Positions 1 to 5,090 of a DNA stretch of 5,090 bases are shown here, one piece after another; positions within the stretch are counted from its first letter, which is position 1; each line of letters starts with the position of its first letter. Location of the stretch: the NCBI GenBank assembly GCA_029934735.1, contig JAOZLR010000112.1, forward strand, positions 1 through 5,090, in the 5' to 3' direction. The translations under genes and the position numbers were made by a program. Origin of the DNA: Bacteroidales bacterium (lineage in GTDB: Bacteria; Bacteroidota; Bacteroidia; Bacteroidales; JAADJA01). The notes under the pieces are model-generated. The model saw nothing but the letters and a program-made list of their open reading frames with translations. It made no database searches and was not told where the DNA came from.

Positions 1-553
1 TTTTGGCAATTTCAATAACGGAATTGTCATAAAAATAGAGACCGGGAACAGCAAAGTTTGATTTTGGATTTTTAGGTTTTTCCTCAATAGAAATTGCCTT
101 CCTGGTTTCATCAAACTCAACAACACCATATCTTTCCGGGTCGGATACGTGATAGGCAAAAACAATTCCACCGTCAGGGTCGCTATTTTCAATCAGAAGC
201 TTTTCAAGCCCTGCGCCGTAAAAAATATTATCACCCAGAATCAAAGCACATTTATCGCTCCCTACAAACTCTTCTCCAATTACGAATGCTTGTGCAAGTC
301 CGTTGGGAATTTCCTGCTTTGCATAGGTAAAATTGCAGCCAAGTTTTTTGCCATCACCAAGCAATTTTTCAAAGTGAGGCAGATCCTGGGGTGTTGAAAT
401 GATCAGTATCTCCTGTATTCCGGCTTTCATAAGAATTGACAGAGGATAATATATCATCGGCTTGTCATATATTGGCATTAGTTGCTTACTGACTGCAAGA
501 GTTAACGGGTGTAGTCTTGTCCCGGAACCGCCTGCGAGAATTATTCCTTTCAT
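1..553 (-). CDS. rmlA: Glucose-1-phosphate thymidylyltransferase RmlA (partial, N-terminal 184 residues)
   Basis: This cytoplasmic nucleotidyltransferase joins dTTP and glucose-1-phosphate to give dTDP-glucose and pyrophosphate, the first step of dTDP-L-rhamnose synthesis for surface polysaccharides. The frame is open from ATG at 553 to the left edge. About 100 residues of the usual ~290 are missing. Visible motifs are the nucleotide-binding loop GGSGTRLHPLT (residues 8-18), SKQLMPIYDKPMIYYPLS (22-39), STPQD (53-57), GLAQAF (85-90), the metal-binding LGDNIFYG (106-113, Asp108), DPERYGVVEF, and EEKP with the sugar-phosphate lysine, followed by GLYFYDN. These follow the Escherichia coli and Pseudomonas RmlA sequences closely, so the product is secure. 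The second metal-binding aspartate should lie beyond the edge. The start is fixed by the canonical MKGIILAGG opening. It begins 44 bp after the MMPL stop, with its own possible -7 element in the gap. Whether rmlB, rmlC or rmlD follow cannot be seen. Confidence 0.97.
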   Translation of the reverse strand, partial: MKGIILAGGSGTRLHPLTLAVSKQLMPIYDKPMIYYPLSILMKAGIQEILIISTPQDLPHFEKLLGDGKKLGCNFTYAKQEIPNGLAQAFVIGEEFVGSDKCALILGDNIFYGAGLEKLLIENSDPDGGIVFAYHVSDPERYGVVEFDETRKAISIEEKPKNPKSNFAVPGLYFYDNSVIEIAK

Positions 554-577
554 AAAGTTAAGTTTAAAAATGCGATG

Positions 578-585
578 TAAAGATA
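578..585 (-). promoter_or_regulatory. Candidate -7 promoter element for rmlA
   Basis: On the minus strand this reads TATCTTTA, one base off the Bacteroidota housekeeping -7 consensus TAnnTTTG. It ends 24 nt before the rmlA ATG, nearly the same distance as the stronger TATCTTTG ahead of the phosphofructokinase. I see no clear TTG-type -33 element at the expected distance, where the DNA is already the end of the MMPL gene. rmlA may instead be read through from that gene. Confidence 0.35.
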
Positions 586-597
586 GAGTATTTTTTC

Positions 598-3000
598 TTA
601 TGCCGACCCCCTGGTATCAATCTGTTCGATTTCCAGATCATTAAGCTCAATATCATCCTCTTCGTCAAATATTTCGAGCAACGGTTCTTTAAATGCTTTT
701 GTTGTAATACGATTATCAAGTGTGAGTATTAATGAGGGAAGCAGGAAAAGGTTCGACAGTAGTGCAACAATAAGAGTGAAAGCAATCAGGTAGCCAAGAG
801 ATTCGGTACCGCCAAATGACGAAAGAGTAAAAATTATGAATCCGAAGAACAATACTACCGAAGAATATATCATACTGAAACCTGTTTCTTCCAAAGCCGG
901 TATTACAGAATCTTTTATCCTCCAGTCATTGATTTTCAGATGTAATCTATACCTCGACAGAAAATGAATTGCATTATCAACTGAGATGCCAAGTGCAATG
1001 CTGAAAATTAAAACGGTTGATGGTTTTATAGATATTCCGACAAAGCCCATCATAGCAGCAGTCAGAAGCAACGGAATTATGTTGGGAACCAGCGAAATCA
1101 GAATCATCCTGATAGAGGTAAACAATAGTGCCATTAGGATTGTGATTACTACGAGAGCCAGAAGCAAACTCGTAAACAGGTTATTTACAAGGTATTTGGT
1201 GCCTTTCAGAAAAACCAGTGCTGTTCCTGTAAAATATACATCAAATTTTGAAGGAGGAAAGATGGAATCGACTTTTGGGCGTAGCTCTTCATTGATTCTT
1301 TGTATCTCGAAGGTGCCGAGATTTGCCATTTGCGTACTTATCCGTGTGTAGCGAGCTGTTGAATCAACAAAAGAGCTCAAAATAGATTTTTTGCCTTTTT
1401 CCATTTTTGGAGCATAGGAAAAAATAAAATTTTTCTCCTGATTGTTCGGCATTGTGTACATCTTCGGATTTCCGCGATAGAATGCCTGTTTTGAAAATTT
1501 CACAACCTCAGCTATTGATAAGGGTTTTGACAGTTCGGGATAGGTTTTTAGAATATTTTCCAGCTCATTGATTTTATTTATAGTTGATAATTTTTCAACA
1601 CCCTTCTTCTTTTTGGTATCAATCATTATTTCATAAGGCATAACACCCTTAAAATGCTTTTCAATAAACATCAGGTCAGTATATAGCTTGTCATTCTTCG
1701 GGATATCGTCAACTATTCTGCCTGTTGTTTGAAGTTTGCACATTCCGATGGCCGCAATTATTAACAAGGTTATAGTTATAATATAAACAACCTTCCGGCG
1801 GGTGGAAACTACAATTACAACTTTTTCAATAATCTTACTGACCGGCCCTCTTTCCAGATGCCGGAAATGGCGTTTGGAAGGAGCAGGAAGATAGCTGAAA
1901 AATATCGGGAGGAGGAAAAGGGTCAAAACAAAAGCAACAAGAATATTTATGGAAGCGATAACACCAAACTCAACAAGAAGTCTGTTTCCGGTAACAATAA
2001 AAGCTGCAAAGCCGGCAGCAGTAGTTGCATTCGTTAAAAGGTTGGCATTCCCGATCCTTTGAACCATCCGTGAAAGTGCTTTTACCTTATTTCCATGACT
2101 CCTGTATTCCTCATAATATTTATTGAGCAGGAAAATACAATTCTCCACAACAATCACAATCAGAAGAGGGGGTAACACTCCTGTAAGCATTGTTACCTTA
2201 TAATCAAGCAGCGACATTGTACCCATCACCCAAATAACGGCAATAACAACTATAAGCATTGGGAAAAATACGGCCTGAAACGATTTGAAAAATATAAACA
2301 GAATAATTGAAGCAACAATCATTGCCAGGATTACAAAAAGCTTCATTTCATCCTCAAGCATTTTTGCTGTCACTATGCGAATATAAGGTAATCCTGAATA
2401 GTGGGGATTTATATCATATTTTTCGCAAAATGTATCGACCATACTTTTTATCTCCCCGGCCAGCTTAACCCTGCCTTTTGAATTTAATTTTTTCTCATCA
2501 AGAGTTATGGCCATAAGCTGGACATCAGTTTTCTTATTGAGTAACAGGCCGTCGTAAAAAGGTAAACTATATGTAATTTTTTTAAGACTATCAAGCTCTT
2601 TCTGGGTTTCCGGCCTACTGGTGACTACAGGACGGAAATCAAACTTTTTTGTGGAGTCATTCCTTATCAGTTCAAAAAGTCTTGCAGTGGAAATAACCTC
2701 CTGAACACCGTTGATCTTCTTGAGATTATAGGTAAGATCATAAAAATCGTCAAACTCATCAAGATTAAACAGATTTTTATCCTCAATGGCGATAACCATC
2801 ACAGTGCCATCTTTTCCAAATCGCTGTTTGAAGTCATTGTAAATAATACTTGCAGTATCTGATGCGGGTAAAAGACTACCAAAATCATACGACATTTTAA
2901 CTTGCGAAGCCTTGTAACCCATAAATACTGTCAAAAGCATAATAGCAATTAAGTTACCAAGCCTGTTTCGTAGAATATGCCTTACAATATAGATCCACAT
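598..3000 (-). CDS. MMPL/RND-superfamily membrane transporter (800 residues, 12 predicted helices)
   Basis: This is an inner-membrane protein of the MMPL branch of the RND superfamily, whose members move lipids, hydrophobic compounds or drugs outward using the proton gradient. Its substrate here is unknown. The layout is a tandem duplication. The first half has TM1 (about 16-33), a large extracytoplasmic loop (34-219) and TM2-6 (about 220-370). The second half has TM7 (about 403-421), a second large loop (422-605) and TM8-12 (about 606-762). TM10 holds the typical GISVDNAIHFLSRYR (671-685, Asp675). The matching TM4 site is VVENCIFLLNKY (284-295), with Glu286 in place of Asp. The C-terminal 30 residues are strongly acidic and probably cytoplasmic. 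The ATG at 3000 is supported by the family-typical opening MWIYIVRHILRNR leading straight into TM1; no clear Shine-Dalgarno is visible. No outer-membrane factor or periplasmic adaptor gene is nearby, which fits MMPL proteins better than tripartite HAE-RND pumps. Length and frame are intact. Confidence 0.88.
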   Translation of the reverse strand: MWIYIVRHILRNRLGNLIAIMLLTVFMGYKASQVKMSYDFGSLLPASDTASIIYNDFKQRFGKDGTVMVIAIEDKNLFNLDEFDDFYDLTYNLKKINGVQEVISTARLFELIRNDSTKKFDFRPVVTSRPETQKELDSLKKITYSLPFYDGLLLNKKTDVQLMAITLDEKKLNSKGRVKLAGEIKSMVDTFCEKYDINPHYSGLPYIRIVTAKMLEDEMKLFVILAMIVASIILFIFFKSFQAVFFPMLIVVIAVIWVMGTMSLLDYKVTMLTGVLPPLLIVIVVENCIFLLNKYYEEYRSHGNKVKALSRMVQRIGNANLLTNATTAAGFAAFIVTGNRLLVEFGVIASINILVAFVLTLFLLPIFFSYLPAPSKRHFRHLERGPVSKIIEKVVIVVSTRRKVVYIITITLLIIAAIGMCKLQTTGRIVDDIPKNDKLYTDLMFIEKHFKGVMPYEIMIDTKKKKGVEKLSTINKINELENILKTYPELSKPLSIAEVVKFSKQAFYRGNPKMYTMPNNQEKNFIFSYAPKMEKGKKSILSSFVDSTARYTRISTQMANLGTFEIQRINEELRPKVDSIFPPSKFDVYFTGTALVFLKGTKYLVNNLFTSLLLALVVITILMALLFTSIRMILISLVPNIIPLLLTAAMMGFVGISIKPSTVLIFSIALGISVDNAIHFLSRYRLHLKINDWRIKDSVIPALEETGFSMIYSSVVLFFGFIIFTLSSFGGTESLGYLIAFTLIVALLSNLFLLPSLILTLDNRITTKAFKEPLLEIFDEEDDIELNDLEIEQIDTRGSA

Positions 3001-3056
3001 AGTTGGTTAATAGTATTATTTATCGATAGATTATTTTTTTAATTATTAAAAGAAAA

Positions 3057-3064
3057 CAAAAGTA
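3057..3064 (-). promoter_or_regulatory. Candidate -7 promoter element for the MMPL gene
   Basis: On the minus strand this reads TACTTTTG, a full match to TAnnTTTG. It ends 56 nt before the MMPL ATG, giving a leader of about 50 nt that is very AT-rich. No exact TTG -33 motif lies about 20 bp upstream, only a run of T. The short motif could occur by chance in such AT-rich DNA. Confidence 0.35.
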
Positions 3065-3067
3065 ATA

Positions 3068-3089
3068 TTTTCCTTTGAGATAAGGAAAA
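3068..3089 (-). terminator. Weak hairpin after the phosphofructokinase gene, possible terminator
   Basis: A perfect 8-bp inverted repeat, TTTTCCTT and AAGGAAAA on the plus strand (3068-3075 and 3082-3089), encloses a 6-base loop. It begins about 35 nt beyond the phosphofructokinase stop. On the minus strand it is followed by T-rich sequence (TATTACTTTTGTTTTC), as in an intrinsic terminator. Only two of the eight stem pairs are G-C and the T run is interrupted, so termination would be weak. The repeat also lies just upstream of the candidate -7 element for the MMPL gene, so an operator role is equally possible. Confidence 0.25.
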
Positions 3090-3124
3090 AAAATATAGAT
3101 GCCTGTTTTTTAGTAATATTGAAG

Positions 3125-4345
3125 CTAATCCCAGTTTAATATCTTTAATAAATCAAAATCTTCCGGATTCTCAACATATTGTTTTGCAGCCACATAATCG
3201 GTCTCACGTATAAAATGCATATTGTTACGAAGTACCAATTGCGATTTCTGACAGTTTATATCCACAAGTCTGGGTTTTACTTTTCCGTTTTCATCTTCAA
3301 CATCTTTAAGATAAAGAGGCGAAACATCACCTATAGGATCGACAGTTACCATACAACCGGTTGCGCCTTCATCAAATATTTTTTTTACGCCTATTCCGAG
3401 AAGAGAGCAATAAAGAAGGTCAAAAGCAGTAGGAACAACACACCTTAATTCATATCCGAGTTCTACAGGACGGCTTTTCACTCCAATATTCAACTCTTTC
3501 AGTTTTCGTTGAACCAGCATATTGAAGATATGAGCCTTGCTTACATTTCCAAGCTCGGGATGACCATGATCATCGTAAGTGAAATTTATTCCTGTTGCCT
3601 CAATTTCGGTATTTGTCATAAAATGGAAAACACCCTCACTGATAATGGCAGCACCATAGCCGATACCAAGAATTTTGCGCTTGATTATAGATGAGATAAC
3701 AAGGTTGGTGATCTTATCGAAAGACGGCCTTGATTTGTCAAACATCTCTGGAATGACAATCATAGGATAATGGCATGCTGCACCTATTCCAAATGCAAGA
3801 TGCCCTGCCTCGCGCCCCATTGCTGAAACCACAAACCAGTTACCACTTGTGCGTGCATCCTCATAAATGGTTGCAGCAATCCTAACTCCTGCTTCTTTGG
3901 CTGATTCATATCCGAATGTTGGTGAGCCTTCAGGCAATGGAAGGTCATTATCAATAGTTTTCGGTACATGAATATTCTGAATACTGACATTATTGTCAGC
4001 AAGATATTTTGAAATACGGTTTGCTGTAGAAGCGGTGTCATCACCACCGATAGTAACCAATAACTTCACATTATTATTGACAAAAAAATCAGGATTGAAC
4101 TCCTCATTTTTTGGTTTATGCCTGCTCATTTTCAGGAAAGAGCCTCCCTGATTCATTATTTTGTCGCACCTTTCAAAATCCATTTCAACAAGATCTGGCT
4201 TTCTGGCGAACAGACCCTTGTATCCATCGTGAATGCCTATTACACGATATCCGTCTTTTAAAAACACTTTAGCTACTGATGCAATAACTGTATTAATTCC
4301 GGGAGCAGGACCACCACCTGCAAGTATTGCGATTGATTTCTTCAT
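3125..4345 (-). CDS. pfp: Pyrophosphate-type 6-phosphofructokinase (diphosphate--fructose-6-phosphate 1-phosphotransferase)
   Basis: This cytoplasmic enzyme phosphorylates fructose-6-phosphate to fructose-1,6-bisphosphate. With pyrophosphate as donor the reaction is reversible and serves both glycolysis and gluconeogenesis. The 406-residue protein belongs to the PfkA superfamily. In order it shows GGGPAPGIN (10-18), GGSF (67-70), TIGGDDTAS (98-106), PKTIDNDLPLP (128-138) with the catalytic-base Asp132, MGREAGHLA (176-184) and GYELR (297-301). Asp103 replaces the glycine found in ATP enzymes (GGDGS), and Lys129 replaces the glycine of PGTIDND. In characterised family members this Asp/Lys pair marks pyrophosphate use. 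The opening GGPAPG rather than GGDAPG also fits that group. The protein is longer than the ~320-residue ATP enzymes. The start is fixed by MKKSIAILAGGGPAPG and by a good -7 element 23 nt upstream; the stop is TAG. Automatic annotation may call it simply pfkA, but ATP use looks unlikely from these residues. Confidence 0.93.
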   Translation of the reverse strand: MKKSIAILAGGGPAPGINTVIASVAKVFLKDGYRVIGIHDGYKGLFARKPDLVEMDFERCDKIMNQGGSFLKMSRHKPKNEEFNPDFFVNNNVKLLVTIGGDDTASTANRISKYLADNNVSIQNIHVPKTIDNDLPLPEGSPTFGYESAKEAGVRIAATIYEDARTSGNWFVVSAMGREAGHLAFGIGAACHYPMIVIPEMFDKSRPSFDKITNLVISSIIKRKILGIGYGAAIISEGVFHFMTNTEIEATGINFTYDDHGHPELGNVSKAHIFNMLVQRKLKELNIGVKSRPVELGYELRCVVPTAFDLLYCSLLGIGVKKIFDEGATGCMVTVDPIGDVSPLYLKDVEDENGKVKPRLVDINCQKSQLVLRNNMHFIRETDYVAAKQYVENPEDFDLLKILNWD

Positions 4346-4368
4346 TTTTCTATGTTTTAAAATTGGCG

Positions 4369-4376
4369 CAAAGATA
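4369..4376 (-). promoter_or_regulatory. Candidate -7 promoter element for the phosphofructokinase gene
   Basis: On the minus strand this reads TATCTTTG, an exact and typical form of the Bacteroidota -7 consensus TAnnTTTG. It ends 23 nt before the ATG and is followed by a short A-rich leader (TTTTAAAACATAGAAAA) of the kind these bacteria use instead of a Shine-Dalgarno. A second match, TACATTTG, lies just upstream at 4387-4394 and could be an alternative start. No clean TTG -33 element is visible at the usual spacing. This is the most convincing promoter candidate in the window. Confidence 0.5.
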
Positions 4377-4397
4377 AACTTTTATGCAAATGTAATT

Positions 4398-5090
4398 TTA
4401 TTCCACAATAATCGTATCGGTTACTACAGAACATGCAGCAAAAAAGCCAAGCCCGCCATTACTGATATTTGAAGGCAGATTGCCCCTTGCCTCATCGAAA
4501 AGACTGCCCTGCCACACTGTTTCAGCATTCAGTGCCTGGAGATATTCTGCATAATCATCAGTTAATGAATATTTCCTTTCAATAATAATACTTCCTTTTG
4601 GGAAAAAGACCTCCTCCTTATCGGGTTGGAAAAGCATGATAACATCCAAAGTCTTGAAAGTATAATAGAACAGTTTTGCTTTTGTGGAATCAGCATTCTG
4701 GTATCCGGAAAGATGCGACCAGTCGATTTTTATTTCATACATATTTTCCGTGTCGGCATTATAGTCCGGGGCAACCCAGCTTATTTTATATAAAGTGTCA
4801 TTATTATTAACAGGAGCATATGTAAGCGGACTGAGTGGCAAAACAGGAATAATAGTTGTTTCTGAATTATAACTCTTTTCATCATAAATAATTTCCAAAT
4901 AATATGTTTGATTAAGCGATGCTGAAAATGCAATATCACTAAAGTAAACTCCTGGCTTATCAGTACTTTCAGTACAATTTGTTGATTGAAAGCCATTGCT
5001 TAATGTAACCTGTGCTTCGGTTACAGGAGCAGGTATTTGATTTTGATTTGCAACAGGACGAGTTATTTTAATCTCCTGATGATGGTTTTC
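4398..5090 (-). CDS. DUF4249-like putative envelope lipoprotein (partial, C-terminal 230 residues)
   Basis: The reading frame is open from the right edge to a TAA at 4398-4400, so the start is outside the window. A TTG at 4896-4898 that could be taken as a start is an internal leucine (residue 65 of the fragment), because family-like sequence continues upstream of it. The fragment resembles DUF4249 proteins of Bacteroidota. It has a beta-rich segment with PAPVTEAQVTLSNG (20-33), DKPGVYFSDIAF (44-55), and LNQTYYLEIIYDEKSYNSET (59-78) leading to a proline-rich linker. It ends in the characteristic NLPSNISNGGLGFFAACSVV (204-223). No catalytic motif or transmembrane helix is visible. Such proteins usually begin with a lipoprotein signal peptide and often sit beside a TonB-dependent receptor; neither can be seen here, so outer-membrane location is inferred from the family. 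The function of the family is not known. Only two cysteines occur in the visible part. The phosphofructokinase gene follows after 52 bp. Confidence 0.72.
   Translation of the reverse strand, partial: ENHHQEIKITRPVANQNQIPAPVTEAQVTLSNGFQSTNCTESTDKPGVYFSDIAFSASLNQTYYLEIIYDEKSYNSETTIIPVLPLSPLTYAPVNNNDTLYKISWVAPDYNADTENMYEIKIDWSHLSGYQNADSTKAKLFYYTFKTLDVIMLFQPDKEEVFFPKGSIIIERKYSLTDDYAEYLQALNAETVWQGSLFDEARGNLPSNISNGGLGFFAACSVVTDTIIVE

Noticed and set aside
94..644. Three short plus-strand open frames (94-330, 149-397, 462-644)
   Set aside because: They are antisense to rmlA, overlap each other, and show no family motifs. The minus-strand RmlA motifs are unmistakable through the same DNA.
986..1351. 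121-codon open frame on the plus strand, antisense to the MMPL gene
   Set aside because: It lies wholly inside a well-supported membrane-protein gene. Its translation shows no recognisable motif, and its hydrophobic runs are a by-product of the opposite strand coding for helices TM8-TM10.
598..3000. Assignment of the MMPL protein to a specific transporter such as HpnN (hopanoid) or an AcrB-type drug pump
   Set aside because: No hopanoid or lipid biosynthesis gene is nearby, length and helix layout do not match ~1,000-residue AcrB-type pumps, and the loops give no substrate clue.
3021..3028. Palindrome TATCGATA in the leader of the MMPL gene
   Set aside because: It is short, does not extend, and has no second site nearby; as an isolated 8-mer it is not evidence of a regulator site.
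3061..3120. Two copies of AGTAATATT (3061-3069 and 3112-3120) in the 124-bp gap
   Set aside because: Nine-base matches of pure A/T-rich sequence are expected by chance in such DNA. There are only two copies and no further symmetry.
3784..4047. 87-codon minus-strand frame inside the phosphofructokinase, and 71-codon frame at 4781-4996
   Set aside because: Both are out-of-frame shadows of genes whose own frames carry conserved motifs across the same positions.
4398..4898. A 166-residue version of the last protein starting at the TTG at 4898
   Set aside because: Reading the same frame upstream gives 64 further sense codons to the window edge with family-like sequence (PAPVTEAQVTL, DKPGVYF), so the TTG is an internal leucine.

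Overview
The window reads as an ordinary chromosomal stretch of a member of the Bacteroidota. Four points support this. The DNA is AT-rich by eye. The MMPL/RND protein has a Bacteroidota-style N-terminus. A DUF4249-type protein is present, a family essentially confined to that phylum. The gene starts lack clear Shine-Dalgarno sequences, while TAnnTTTG-type -7 elements lie upstream of them. I cannot place it below phylum.

All four genes lie on the minus strand, so transcription runs from right to left. In that order they are: (1) 5090-4398, the C-terminal 230 residues of a DUF4249-like, probably envelope-anchored protein whose start is outside the window; (2) 4345-3125, a complete phosphofructokinase whose substrate-determining residues (GGDD and PKTIDND) indicate pyrophosphate rather than ATP as phosphoryl donor; (3) 3000-598, a complete 800-residue MMPL/RND-family membrane protein with two six-helix halves; (4) 553-1, the N-terminal 184 residues of RmlA, glucose-1-phosphate thymidylyltransferase, which runs off the left edge.

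The gaps are 52, 124 and 44 bp. Each contains a candidate -7 promoter element, so the genes could be separate units despite sharing orientation. The 124-bp gap also has an 8-bp-stem hairpin. No stretch over 300 bp lacks a gene.

The genes do not form an obvious pathway. RmlA commits glucose-1-phosphate to dTDP-sugar (usually L-rhamnose) synthesis for surface polysaccharide. The phosphofructokinase acts in glycolysis/gluconeogenesis. The MMPL protein and the DUF4249 protein belong to the envelope. I see no RNA gene, insertion sequence, CRISPR array, phage gene or defence system, and no convincing sign of an undescribed system. The points worth a second look are the pyrophosphate signature of the phosphofructokinase, the unequal proton-relay motifs in the two halves of the MMPL protein, its acidic tail, and the promoter-like motifs.
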